This document shows positions 34,884 to 46,608 of a stretch of 64,000 nucleotides of DNA, in pieces. The DNA comes from Astrocystis sublimbata (Eukaryota; Ascomycota; Sordariomycetes; Xylariales; Xylariaceae): the NCBI GenBank assembly GCA_022453515.1, contig JAJNNY010000052.1:204173-268172 (forward strand), in the 5' to 3' direction. The notes under the pieces were generated by a model. It saw only the letters and a list, made by a program, of their open reading frames with translations, made no database searches and was not told the origin of the DNA. A program made the position numbers and the translations under genes. The first letter of the stretch is position 1. The number at the start of each line of letters is the position of its first letter.

Positions 34884-35709
34884 ATGCTAGCTGTTTTGTT
34901 GCCTTGTAGTTGGTGTTGTAGTTGTTGGCTGGAGCTTCTATTTATGACATGTCTGCGCTTATGAATCTTCCACCATTGTCCTCCTATATATACCCAGGGT
35001 CGATCATTGTATGGCCCCCGGGTTTGTTTGTCTTCTTTAACTCACGTTATTGGTACTTACACTTTGTTCTCTCCAGCACAATGAGATTGTTCTCTAAAGA
35101 ATGCGCACATATTGATTGAGGCTCGAATTGGGGGCTTGCGCCGAATGTGTAAGCTGCGTACTGCTGTCCATCAATTACCATAGAACCACCTACGTACCGG
35201 CTCACCTCAGGGGATGTTCTGGAGCCCGAGGTATCCGATCGCACGCCTTATGATTGTTTATTGCCTTTCGCACCCAATGGTCAACTCTGCCGAAGGAACA
35301 GGTTGACGACGAATACCTGGTATCAACCATTTTGACACAAAGTTGGCGCCATTTAATCTATACTTAGAGGAATTAGGATTCGAGCAAAGTCCGCTGGACT
35401 CACAAAGGATGTTGTAGGCAACCAACACCTAATGACCGCATTACACCCGTAAACCAGTAATCGGGAATTTAAGACACAACTCGTCATGATCTCACGACTG
35501 GAAAGCAGAAGCGAAGCGCTAATGCCACACAACTATTATGTTCAAGAAAGCGATATATATAGTATCAATTGAAGCTCATTATAACGCCTACCATGCAAAA
35601 CCGGCCATGCAGCTATGTTCGTCTCTTTCGTTACCTTATCCACACCCGACTAATACATGTTCATCAGAAGTTGCCAACATAGAAGCAAGATGGTGGGATA
35701 ATGCTGACT
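34884..35709. other. Intergenic (left arm)
   Basis: This 826-bp stretch lies between the 5' end of SprT-like copy B and the 3' end of RAD51. No gene seen; mirrored at 58671-59496. Confidence 0.55.
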
Positions 35710-36881
35710 CTATTCCTTCTCCATGTCTTTCGGGGCAGGGTCGCCAATTCCATTCTCATTGATGGCGAACAGACAATCGCTTTCCGGAAGGCAGGGACTG
35801 TCGTAAATCTTGGCAATACGGGTCTCGGCACGACCCTTCTTTAAGCTGATTCGTGTTGTGCTAGCGTGAGCCATGATATTACCACCAATTGGCTTTTTGG
35901 GGTCAGGGTTGAACATGGCGCTGGGGCCACCATCGACTTGAGCGACAACCTGATTGGTAATGACGACGGCGATCCCGAACTCATCAGCAAGCCGCTGCAG
36001 ACTGCGCAGGAACTTGGCGAGATGGGACTGTCTCGACGATAGCTCGCCTCGGCCGAGGAAATCAGTTCGGTAGAGGGCTGTGGCACTGTCCACAATCAGA
36101 AGGGAGAAGCGAGTCTCGCACATCATGGTCGCTGCCTGAGTGAGGAGCTGTAGCTGATGGTCGGAATTGTACGCGCGGGCATATGCGACGTTGTCTAGCA
36201 CCTCTTCACCGTTCAAACCATAACGGTTGGCGACCGCCAGCAAGCGTACAGGACGGAAAGTGCCTTCAGTGTCAATGTAAAGACATTTGCCTTCACCACC
36301 ACCCATGTCAAAAGGCAATTGGCAAGTCACGGCTAGGGTGTGGCAAATCTGGCTCTTCCCCGTCCGAAACTCGCCGAAGAGTTCTGTCACCGAGCCGGTC
36401 TCGATACCACCGGCGAGCAAGGTGTCCAGATTCTTGGAGCCCGTTGTGATGGAGATGAGCTCGCTCCTGCGCTGGTGCATCTCCGTTGCCGTGGTAAAGC
36501 CCAAGGGAACAATTTTGGAAGCTAAAAGGGGTTAGAAACCTAGATAGTGCGATACCGGAGGGTATGAGTAGTTACCCTCGGCAATGATCTTGGCAGCTTT
36601 CTGTTCAGAGATGCCCTTGACCTGCTCTAGGACACGCTTGGGTGTGTAGGCGACCGACTCGACGGTCTGAAAACCACCGTCCATCAGGAGTTGACAGTCG
36701 CGCTTCGTGAGGCCAGCAAGTCCCTACACACGCGGGGTCTGATGAGTACGGGTATGCCCCAAGGTCGGCAGGGCGGGAGAGAAGCGCTCACCTCCAGTTG
36801 ACTGACTGGAGTCGGGGCACCAGGGCCAGTCATGCTCGTATCCTCCTCGCCATTCATTTCTTCCTCATATTCTTCTGCCAT
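35710..36881 (-). CDS. RAD51: DNA recombinase Rad51 (left copy)
   Basis: ATP-dependent strand-exchange recombinase for homologous recombination. Exons 36881-36792, 36723-36576, 36521-35710 (349 residues, normal length). The acidic N-terminus is followed by a helix-hairpin-helix domain ([17 protein letters not shown]...[11 protein letters not shown]). The core has Walker A GEFRTGKS at 129-136, [14 protein letters not shown], and Walker B LLIVDSA at 220-226. The loop-2-adjacent [11 protein letters not shown] and the C-terminal [19 protein letters not shown] are typical of Rad51 rather than Dmc1. Start chosen at 36881, the first ATG giving the acidic N-terminus. An identical copy lies at 57499-58670. 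Confidence 0.97.
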
Positions 36882-37659
36882 TTTGGACAATGGGTACTGA
36901 CCGAACCTAAGGCAGCCTAACAGTCTGCCTGTCGAGGTATGATGGATTGGGTATTGAAATGGGAAGTTGGGAGAGGGACGAGGGAAGATCTACAGTAAAA
37001 CTGATCTGGATGCTCAGGTACGGAAGTAGGCAGGAACTCTAGGCATCTAAGTCAACAATAGGCAGTGCAGGTGGGCACCGGCTCGAACGCGTCAACGCGA
37101 CTGAGTGGCAATTACTCATACCTAGGCAGGTAGTACCTGCGGGGAGACAACAAGACTACACTAGCCCGAAATCACGGAATCACGTGACTTTATCCAATAG
37201 GGTAGCTTCCCGCGCCATGGATGATCCACGGCAGTGCTTCAAGCCGGAGCCCCCCACCAACCAGCCCAAGCTTCAACCACAAGGCGCACCGCACCGTCTA
37301 CGATAGTTGGGATAGCAGTAATACTATTACCTGCTAAGATATCAGGTACAATCACTACTACTCTACTACCTCCCATCTATGATAACCTTGTATTTACCTA
37401 CCTAGTACCTACCTAGGTCGTCACACAAAAGACGAAGACCGTTTATTGTTAACAGAATTGGAGTATAAGTTTACCTCTTACAGAACGGTCTGTACAGAAA
37501 TTGTCCAACCGACAAACAACCAAACGTAGGCGCAAAGATATGAAACAATAGCCATCAATCACTCTTCAACGCCAGACTCTTCTACCTGCCGACACTGATA
37601 AATCCAGACCAGAACACGTGGATGTGAGTGAGTAACGCAGACAAAGTTGCAACGCAACA
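36882..37659. other. Divergent RAD51-DUF6604 promoter region (left arm)
   Basis: This 778-bp region serves two divergent genes. It holds ACGCGT at 37087-37092, CACGTG at about 37182-37187 and 37614-37619, and TACCTAGGCAGGTAGTACC and CCTACCTAGGTC palindromic motifs at about 37120-37140 and 37408-37420. Confidence 0.55.
37087..37092. promoter_or_regulatory. Possible MCB/MluI cell-cycle box upstream of RAD51
   Basis: A perfect ACGCGT about 206 bp upstream of the RAD51 ATG, followed within 5 nt by another ACGCG. In yeasts RAD51 is a G1/S gene controlled by MBF through this hexamer. A role here is inference from one short site. The mirror copy is at 57288-57293. Confidence 0.4.
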
Positions 37660-40641
37660 ATGGTCACGCATAATGCCTATTTGACATACAAGCGGGACAC
37701 CCAGCGCCTGGTTTACTGGTTGATCAGAACATCAAATCAAATCATCAAATACCTGCCTGCCACCGACCCAGATGCCACAAGAGCCCCGAAAACATCCAGT
37801 CAAGCGACCGTGGCTGAGCTGCTGGCGCTCTCCCAGTTGATCGCAAAGCACATCGACCCTGTGCCGACCGCCATCTTCCGTCTGTTACAGGCCGTCATCC
37901 GGGCCAGAACACTTTCCTATGAAGCCTTTCAACAAATTGTCGCCAAAAAGCCCGACCCCTCAATGCAGAAAAGCAATGAGGCACACAAATTCTTTATTGA
38001 CGCTTTGACCAACGTCCTCAATTCTCTTGGCGGTGCATCGTCGCCTCCCGCTGCTCAGTCTGCCGACGACGATACCGACATTGACAAAGTTGTCTTCTCC
38101 AACCAATTCGCCTCCCTTAGGCTTGGCTCGTCCGAGCAACCCGGTTCACAAGATGATGAGAGCGATGTTCAAGACGATGTCTCGGATCAAGACGCCGGCC
38201 CGGTAGCTCAATCACAGAGACGTCAGCAGAAAAAGCCAAAGGGCAAGGGCAAGGGCAAGGGCAAAAAGCCAAGGGGCAAAAACCCCAAGAAAAAGGCCCC
38301 CGAAGCGTCGAAGGTGCCATCTCTCGAAGATATTCCCATCGAGAGTTACCGTATCATAGAAGATGGCGATGGCCAAGTAACCGATTACTTGCTTGCCGTG
38401 TACGCTCTGGCGAAAGAGTGGTCCGAGTTGCGTGGCTACCTGCAAGATCTCTGGTATGATGTTGCCTACCGCGGCCTTAATTCAGCTGTTGCCGGCACCA
38501 TGTCTAATATGGCAATTGCCATGATGAAACAATCCGAGACGGCTATTTTTGTCGACTTTCCGGGCCACGACTCGTTCGATGTAGTCTTGAAGACAATCAC
38601 CAGAGGCGACCCTGACGGTGCTCAGGGGCAATTTACGCTCGGCCTGCATGTTCTGAAACCTGGCTCTTCCGAAATGCACAAAGTCCAGGAAACCGAGGTC
38701 GACGTTAAGGAACAGTTCATGGTCTATACCTATCGCGACCTCCTCGATTTCGTTCGAGATTTTCAAAACACAAGGAGTGGGAAGCCAACAAAGGCCATGA
38801 CAGCTCGAATTCGCAACTGGGATCCCTATCTCGATCTCAAACGAGCCACCAAAGACCAACGAATGCAGTGGCGGCGCTCCTATACCATCAAATGGCTCTA
38901 CGACCTTGTGAATGTCTTTTCGTGTATTGTGGTGCAACGGAATAGACTGAAAGGCGAAAACCATGCCTACGAGCGTGTTGATTGGTCAACAAAAGGTCCT
39001 TGGAACGAACATCGCAGGTTGTTTGGCCTGAACGAATTTGCGGGTATAATCACCACTCTCGCTATGCAAAAACCTGGAACAGATGTTCGCAAAAGAATTC
39101 TTCCTAGCCACGTGCTCCAACTCCAGTCCATTGTAGATTCATTCTCCATCTGCCGTGGCTGGTCGAACAGCGCGCTACGTGGTCACATACTTAAGGTGCC
39201 TCCCCATAACTTCAGTCCGAGGCGTGACCTTGACTTGTTCTTAGACCGCGAGAACAAAAGAATGGGACATGGGATTTTGAATGCTGTAAACATACTGAAG
39301 CAATTCTACGACAAGAAAAGCGAGCGTGAACCTAACGCGCACCAACATGAACGGGTGTTACTTGACGGTATTATGTGGGAGTTCATGAATTGGCTGGGGG
39401 AATCTAAGTACCAGTCGGGATTGGATGCAATTCCGCCGTCGCAATTTTCCGATACAAATTCAAATGGGCTCTGGGAGTACTCCCCATTCCTCTGTGGCGT
39501 CGGACTGATGGAAGGTCTAGAGCTAGCATACGCTGCCGGCATGTATCTATGGGAACGCATCCCCGAGCCGATGCTGGTTATCCATTTGCATAACATGGTC
39601 GTGCAGAAAGGCTTCCTTGGGAAGCCCGTCGGACTATATGCGACGTTAGAACAACTGCACCCCTCGGAATTTTTTGCTGAAGGAAAAATCCCGACGTCAG
39701 ACTTCAACTCGGCCCTGCTGGCCGCGACTGGACAATCATCTTCAGCCTTTGTTCGCAGGCTGCGAGATCAAGCTGTTCGCATCGCGTCTCGCACATCTAC
39801 AGATCTACATGGTATTCTCGACACCAAGCTAAATCGCTTCTTCAAGTCCAAGACGATGATTACGTCGTATCGATTGGGCGAGTGGCATTATGAACGAGTC
39901 CCCGAGGAACATATACCAGAAGCCACGCTTCTGGCACGGATAAGGATTGCCGAAATGAAACCGGTAGTCGACGGCGCCTCGGGCAAGACACTGTTTGAGG
40001 GTAACCTTGCCGATAGGATGCGAGCGGCCGGCCTCGATCTTGAGACGACGAAAACTGAGTTCTTGAATTCCCTGGACTCTGAAAAACAAGATGAGATATC
40101 CCAGAAAGCTATGGAGTCTGCGATACCAGAAGGATACAAATTGGGACCGTCTTTGGCCCGCAGCCTCCGTGCACCAAAGATAGGCTCCCCCCAGTTCGGC
40201 GACGGTGATCTACAAGCCTCTGTAAAAACGAAGCTTGACCTCTTGAAGTTCGACATTCTCGTAGACGTGTTCGGTGAGCTACGTCCCCTGTCAAGTCTCA
40301 ACTACGTGTTTGTGACAACGATGTTCCATGTTTTCTTTCACACACTCGAGGGGGAACTAGGCCGTCTGCAGAATCGTTCGTTCTTGAACATATACGAGGG
40401 AACGGCAAACCACAAAACGAAGGCTGAAAAGAGGATCATGCTGGCAACAGTTGCGCTGCAGGGCGACGACGAGGGGTTATTGCGGGTGCTGGCGAAGGTA
40501 TTCGACGAGTCTAGGACGGGGTTCATGAGTCATATTTACTGGGAGGATCTTGCTGACTCGGAAGCGTTGTTCAAACTGATGGGGGATAGTGAAGATCATG
40601 GCATCGATAATCCTGGGGAAGCGAATTGTGTGGTCATGTGA
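37660..40641 (+). CDS. DUF6604-domain protein (left copy)
   Basis: Single exon, 993 residues. The N-terminus YLTYKRDTQRLVYWLIRTSNQIIKYL is the start I recognise from DUF6604, a domain of large uncharacterised fungal proteins. An acidic stretch then precedes a Lys/Gly tract (KGKGKGKGKKPRGKNPKKK, residues about 195-215, coded by tandem AAGGGC). The long helical remainder has no enzyme motif I can name. The acidic/basic tract may be a nuclear signal. It diverges from RAD51, which may only mean a shared promoter. Mirror copy 53739-56720. Confidence 0.85.
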   Translation: MVTHNAYLTYKRDTQRLVYWLIRTSNQIIKYLPATDPDATRAPKTSSQATVAELLALSQLIAKHIDPVPTAIFRLLQAVIRARTLSYEAFQQIVAKKPDPSMQKSNEAHKFFIDALTNVLNSLGGASSPPAAQSADDDTDIDKVVFSNQFASLRLGSSEQPGSQDDESDVQDDVSDQDAGPVAQSQRRQQKKPKGKGKGKGKKPRGKNPKKKAPEASKVPSLEDIPIESYRIIEDGDGQVTDYLLAVYALAKEWSELRGYLQDLWYDVAYRGLNSAVAGTMSNMAIAMMKQSETAIFVDFPGHDSFDVVLKTITRGDPDGAQGQFTLGLHVLKPGSSEMHKVQETEVDVKEQFMVYTYRDLLDFVRDFQNTRSGKPTKAMTARIRNWDPYLDLKRATKDQRMQWRRSYTIKWLYDLVNVFSCIVVQRNRLKGENHAYERVDWSTKGPWNEHRRLFGLNEFAGIITTLAMQKPGTDVRKRILPSHVLQLQSIVDSFSICRGWSNSALRGHILKVPPHNFSPRRDLDLFLDRENKRMGHGILNAVNILKQFYDKKSEREPNAHQHERVLLDGIMWEFMNWLGESKYQSGLDAIPPSQFSDTNSNGLWEYSPFLCGVGLMEGLELAYAAGMYLWERIPEPMLVIHLHNMVVQKGFLGKPVGLYATLEQLHPSEFFAEGKIPTSDFNSALLAATGQSSSAFVRRLRDQAVRIASRTSTDLHGILDTKLNRFFKSKTMITSYRLGEWHYERVPEEHIPEATLLARIRIAEMKPVVDGASGKTLFEGNLADRMRAAGLDLETTKTEFLNSLDSEKQDEISQKAMESAIPEGYKLGPSLARSLRAPKIGSPQFGDGDLQASVKTKLDLLKFDILVDVFGELRPLSSLNYVFVTTMFHVFFHTLEGELGRLQNRSFLNIYEGTANHKTKAEKRIMLATVALQGDDEGLLRVLAKVFDESRTGFMSHIYWEDLADSEALFKLMGDSEDHGIDNPGEANCVVM

Positions 40642-41481
40642 GACGTTTTGATTATGCGCGTTGGTTTTGGAAGCATCCATGATGTTGGTGATGATAATGA
40701 GGTGTGCACCCGGAACGCTCGTTTCGCCTTACAGCCATCAGATCAGCACCGGTCGCGAATATGTTTACCGTGCGGGCTAGTTTGCCCTTGAGTCTGGGGG
40801 ACGTATTTTATCTGTGTGCAGCTATCATAACATGAAAGAAACTGTACTATTGTGCGACTATACAGCCGATCCGATGCTTGATACTACCTGGTCATGGAGG
40901 TATTACCTCTACCTGCCTCCTAGCACAATTGACTCTGTGTATTGCTACCTGCTTAAGATATAACTTACTGACCTTACGATAGTTTCGCTATTATCTTCGA
41001 TCAAGTATCTTCTAATATAATGCACAATCGCACGATCGCCGTTTCAACAATTAAATCTTGAAGTTCATTCACCTTGAAATGGTTGAAGTCAACTACGAAA
41101 ACTTCGAAGGTTCCAAAAAGCTTCCAATTTGAGGGCGCCGAGGTACGTTGGTACCTAGGCTGTACCTAGAAGGGGAAAAAAGCTAGTACCCAATCGGTAA
41201 GACCACCTGCACCTGGGCAACCTTGCCCAGGTTGACATCCCTGCAGCTCCACTGGTGGCAGGCCAGCTCGCCAGGAGCTGGAGCTGCACTTTTATCGGTA
41301 GGTACGCGACTAGGTTAGCGAGGTTAGGTAGCTCGTAGCTGACAATTTAGTTGCAACACCTACCTCGCCTACCTAACCTACAGATCAACAATCGCGTCGC
41401 AGCTTGCCTTTCTCAACCTGCACATCCACAACACCCACCCTGATCCTCTGCAGCCCTTCACCGGGTGTTGATGGACTCAGC
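40642..41481. other. Intergenic (left arm)
   Basis: This 840-bp stretch lies between the DUF6604 and NUP120 genes, which run the same way. It holds GGTACCTAGGCTGTACCTAG at about 41150-41170 and AGGTTGACATCCC-like direct/inverted motifs near 41215-41285 (TGCACCTGGGCAACCTTGCCCAGG is a clear hairpin). Mirrored at 52899-53738. Confidence 0.55.
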
Positions 41482-44400
41482 ATGGCTTCGCGAGAGCCAC
41501 CCACCTTCTTCAGCGAGACGAGGCTGGATCTAGAGCCCACCTCGTCCACCTTTGTCGCCGACATCCAGCTCCCGTCTGCGACAAACTCATCCAAGGGTCG
41601 CCGTCACGCCCACGCCAGCGCCAACCTCAACGGTGCTGCGAGATCCAATGCCGATGACGGCCCCCTGCGCGCTCAGGGTTGCGCCGCTGCATCGGCCATC
41701 TACCACCGCAAGCACCACCAATACCCGCGAAGCTTCCTGTGGAGAGTCCTCGACCACAACACCATCCTAAGCCTCCGAGCCGTCGACCTCTACAAACCCG
41801 ACAGGGCCTCCGACGCTAGCATCGTTCTCAACTTCCACTTCCCCCACGCTATACGACCTGCCTGTGTTGCTCTCTGCGATCCGCCCGACCACGATGCGCT
41901 TGCCCTCTTCGTGCTCGACGAGGCCGGTCAACTATACAGTCTCTTCCTGCGACCCGATTCTTTTCGCAAACGCTCCTTCGTCGAGACCGGCTTGGGCGAT
42001 GCTTGCAAGATATTCGTCGTCAATGCTCTGCAAAGCTTCAAGACCCCCTACAGGCTCACCGCTGTTAGCACCGATCAGCTGATCGTTGCTCTTACCGATG
42101 GTGGTCATATCCGCCTGGACAGGAGCCAGCCTCACACCCGTGAGCCCGCCCCCTCCAGCGAAAAGATGGCTATGTGAAGACTGACGCGCTCTTAGTCCCC
42201 CAGTCCCCATGGAAGGAGACCTTTTACAACGCCAAAGGATGGGTCCAGGGCTTCAAGAGTATTCTCTCCAGCCGGGGCGAGTACGACCCTACCGCCGCCG
42301 CCGCCGCCGTGCAGACCAGCCTCGGCCTAGACGACGCCTCTTTCCTTCTGACCGTCTGTCTTGACCATCGATTACGGATATGGAATCTTAACGGTGGCCA
42401 GATCATTGGGACAATGGATATGTTGAACGCCGCCAGAGAACCCAACGAAACGGCCAGGTGGCGGCTTGACCCCACGCAGACCAACTTGATTCGCATAGTA
42501 GGCCGGGTCGAGGGCAAGCGGCTCTGCGTGACTTATTCCCCTGTCGGCACAGGCGAGTTCAAGTTTTGGAAGCTCGAGTCCGATGACAGCAACTCGATCG
42601 ATGTGGTGGACCTAGCCCCGGCCGCCCAACTAATACCCACATCCCCTCTTGGGTCTGATGTCTGGACGCTTACCGATTTCCATGTGGCGGAGCGTTCTGG
42701 AAGCCGCGATCTTCAGTTATGGGTTCTATGGAAAAACAATATCGCCTACCGTCCCCAGGAGCTATCCTTCCAGATGGATGAGCTTTCAGAGGCTTGGCAG
42801 AATCGCTGGAGATCTGTATACTCCGATACTGCCAACCCCTCGGCTCGCCTATCCGGCCCCTCTGATCCAGTCGATGTCAGCGAGAGATGGCTTCAACTGA
42901 TCCTATCCCCGCGCCGGTTCCCGCAGTCAACCTTGGAGACAGCCCTGGCTGCTTACGAGCGTGCAACCAGGGATGTCGACACTACCAATAAAATTCATCG
43001 CCCTAACCAAAGTATAGCTGAGTCAATATGTTCCGCGATCGCTGCAACCTCATCTTTGAAAAAGGCCCCATCAGGTGCATTGGAATACGAACAGTTTCGT
43101 ACTTCAAGTGAAGCGCAATGGCGCAAGTTCTATCGGATTCTGGTCGAAATTGACAAACCCAGAGGGGAGGCACTTGCGCTGGCGTACGAGCCGATTTCAG
43201 AAACACCATTGGTCGTCTGTGCCGACAATATCTCCGTAATTAGGGAGTGTAGCGACTTAGAGAGGATTTGCCGCAATCCACAGTCTCGACTTGGCGCGTC
43301 AAGTCATCTTTCATCACTCATAATGACGGGTCAGAACTTCGTCGAAGGCTTCTCGGATAGCATGCTGCAGATCTGCGAGTCCGTTCTTCGCGCAGAACTA
43401 CTCGAAGAGACGTCGAAAACAGACCAGGAACGTATCCAGTACTTCTTCGACAAGGCAGGCTTCTGGCGCCAGACCTCCGATGAAGATTGCGCCCAAGTGA
43501 CTGATGTTTTGGGCCCTACCTTTGACGTCGTCACCTCGGACGTCTACCAGCAGATGCTTGCTTGTTGCAACGAGACTTGGAATCCTCGACGCCCTCCGGA
43601 GTACCCTCTCACAGATTTCGGGCGCAGGCTCGTTGTGAAGGCAACTGAGAATGTTGCGGACCTACAATGGAACGTCTGCTTCAGTCAACTCATGTTGCTT
43701 GTTCATATGGAATTCGAATTTGATCGCCCAGAGGACGCCCTCCACAATAGGGTGAACATAGGCGCGGTCTACAGAACTCTGCTTCAGGCGTTAGGTCGGC
43801 TGCAGCTCATCCGCTGGTTGGCCAATGTTCGCGTACCTCCAACATCGAGAGCGGATAGATCAAACTCAACATCGAGCACCTTGGCTCCCTCTCAAAGAGC
43901 AAGCGAGGAATCCATGTTCAATACTGCCTTAGAAGAATGTATAGGACACCTTCTTGGCATATCAGACCTTGGATCAGGCCACTCATTACCAATGACTTCG
44001 GTCATTACCAAGATTGCCACCAACCTTTGCGCACCAGATAGCGACACTCAATTGCAACCTCATATTATCCAATGCACATTGCTGGTTCGCGACAGAGCAG
44101 ATCTAGCCTTGGAATTGGCCCCTTTCGCAGACCAAGCTTCTTTCTCTGTGTACATACAAGGTCGGGTCTCCTTGACACTTCAGGATTACGCTGGTGCTGC
44201 CATACACTTCAAGAAGGCAGCGTATGGCATGAGTAAGTCCACCCGCCCTCGCTTTTTGTTTTATTTATCTTTTTATTATCAAGATTAGAGTTGACAACGA
44301 GGACAGGTGTATCGCAAGCCGACCTCGGAAGACATAGCAGCGGCTTGCTTGATGATCACGAATGGAACGACCTATTTCACGGCATGCCGCGATACTATGC

Positions 44401-45151
44401 ACATATCGTCGCATTGTACGAAAAACAAAGGGCCTACAGCTACGTTGTGGATTTCGCACGCCTTGCGCTGCAGTTCATCAACAAGACGACAAAAGACGCA
44501 GAGTCTTTACGGACGGAGATGCAAAACCGCCTATTCAATGGAGCGACGGCCATGTCGCGGTTTACGCTCGCTCATTCAACACTTGTTGCCATGAAAGACC
44601 GCGCACTGCAACACTCAGCCTTACGGTCACTTATTCGGCAGATGTGTGATAATCATCATAATGCCGACCTAATGCAACTGCCATTCCCCGGTCTTGAAGG
44701 CGCTGTGGACGAGATCCTAGCACACAGGTGCCGAGATACAATGGATGTCATTACTGGCGTTCCCTATCATCAAATCCTCTACTCTTGGCGGATCAAGCGG
44801 AACGACTATCGCGGTGCAGCAGCTATACTGCTCGATCGCATACAGAAGCTCAGGCAGCTCGGTCAAGGAGACTCGTTTACGAGCGACGATGTCCTTGATA
44901 CCGTGATTACACGGCAATACCTAATGCTGATCAATGTCTTGAGTTGTGTTGAACAGAAACAAGCTTGGGTCACCACAGAAGAGGTTTTGATCCCCACTGC
45001 CAGCGCTGAGAAGGGGGTGGTTACTGGAAAGCGAAAGGTTGTGACGTTGGCTGACATTCGCAAAGAATACCAAGACGAGCTCGATCGCATCGCTGCCATA
45101 CAGAACAACCAATTTGGATTCGCAGCCGATGACGAAATGGAGATTCTCTAG
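41482..45151 (+). CDS. NUP120: Nucleoporin Nup120/Nup160 (left copy)
   Basis: Scaffold subunit of the Y-shaped (Nup84/Nup107) complex of the nuclear pore. Exons 41482-42139, 42196-44232, 44307-45151 (1179 residues). Intron 1 (56 nt) starts GTGAGC and has a CTGAC branch site 11 nt before its AG. Intron 2 (74 nt) starts GTAAGT. The N-terminal beta-propeller includes AIYHRKHHQYPRSFLWRVLDHNTILSLRAVDL and, after the first splice, LTVCLDHRLRIWNL, a characteristic blade. The C-terminal half is an alpha-solenoid. The length is normal. The first in-frame ATG was used. Mirror copy 49229-52898. Confidence 0.93.
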
Positions 45152-45439
45152 GAAAAGTGCTTTGAAGAGAAATCTCATGTACAATAGTGAGACGCGCGCT
45201 GTGCTTGGGACATGTGATACCTTTGAGATAGATAAGTCAGGCTACAGCGACGAAAGAAATTTTTAAATTTTTAAAAACACCAAATCTTATGTCTTAAAGT
45301 AGTAATCGTGCCTCGGCACAAACCGAACGCCACCCGGCCATGCTCCCAGGAGAATTCGTAGGTCGCTAATAGAGTTATGTACAAGTAAGTTGGTGAAGGC
45401 TCATTTTCAGGCCTACGGTGCAAAATTAAATTATGGGAT

Positions 45440-46608
45440 TCAAGCTGATGTAGGTAACGGCATGGGCCTGTTTCCCTCGGGAACCGTAACGACACCTTGC
45501 GGCTGGGTGCTCACGGCATCGGGAGCTTGCCGGTATAGAACAATCTCGGACTGCTTGAAATACCGCCTGGCGTCCTCATCTATCAGAACCAAACTTAAGT
45601 AATATCTTGTCGAGAACTTCTTGTTCACATCCCGGAATGTCGGTGTCAGGTCGAAACCGCCGAGGAAGAGTCGAATGGGAATCGTCTCGCCGCGCGATGG
45701 AGAACCATCCATTATCTAGGCCATACGTTAATACAGGCAAATAGCAAACCAAGGTGGTTTGCGAGGAAAGGGGTCTCCATACCTCAAAACGAACCAAAGT
45801 CTCGCTCTCGTTGTACTGGTTCGGCGTCGCACCCGTAGTCTCCCTCCGGATAATGCTCAGCTCCATGTGCTTGATCTTGAGGCGGACAAGCAGGAAGTAG
45901 ATACGGCCGACGATGACGTCCTTAAGGTGGTACTTGTTCTTGCTGTACTCGAACTCAATGTGCAGACAGTCTTCGATGCCGACGTCCATCTTGATGCTGC
46001 TGTTCATCTCGGGGGGGATGCGGTAGCTGTACACCCACATGTCCTTCTCGCGGATGACGTCGGCCATGCGCCGGGCGACGGTGACGCGCACAAAGTACCG
46101 TAGCTTGACGTTGATGCCGTTGTAGGACTCGTACTGCTTCTCGACGTTCTTGAAGTTGAAGTCGAAGGTCTGCGGGTGTTGCAGCTCGCCGGGGGCGGCG
46201 AGCTCCTGGTTGAGACACAGAAATTCATAGTGGTTGCCTCTGTCGAAGAACATCTCTGGAGATTGGGTCGATACGCATCAGTCTTGGGTCCCCTAGTGGT
46301 TCCTAGCTACCATGCGAAACTGACCTATGGTGCCGATGAACTGGACCTTGATGCCCATATGTTCTAATTTCTTGGAGTCCTTGGGCCGGACTGTCGCTTG
46401 TCCTGCGCAGATGCTCCGACGTCAGTAATCATGTCCATCCCAAGTCGCATTGAGCATGGGGTAACGAACCTCGCACGCTCTCCCCATCCATGTAAAGGGG
46501 AGCCTTCTCGCGCCTGTTCTTGTCCGTTTTTATGTCGACCATCTGTCTCGAGTCGGTGTCATCGAGGACGATGTCGATGTCGACCGGGGTCGAGAAGAAG
46601 TACGACAT
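45440..46608 (-). CDS. VPS26: Retromer subunit Vps26/Pep8 (left copy)
   Basis: Arrestin-fold subunit of the retromer coat that returns cargo from endosomes to the Golgi. Exons 46608-46470, 46402-46325, 46255-45783, 45715-45440 (321 residues). It begins MSYFFSTPVDIDIVLDDTDSRQ. Diagnostic segments are HMGIKVQFIGTIEMFFDRGN across two splices, MWVYSYRIPPEMNSSIKMDVGIEDCLHIEFEY, and SPSRGETIPIRLFLGGFDLTPT after the last splice. All phases close. The gene's 5' end lies 568 bp from the palindrome spacer, so it is the gene nearest the fold. Mirror copy 47772-48940. Confidence 0.96.
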
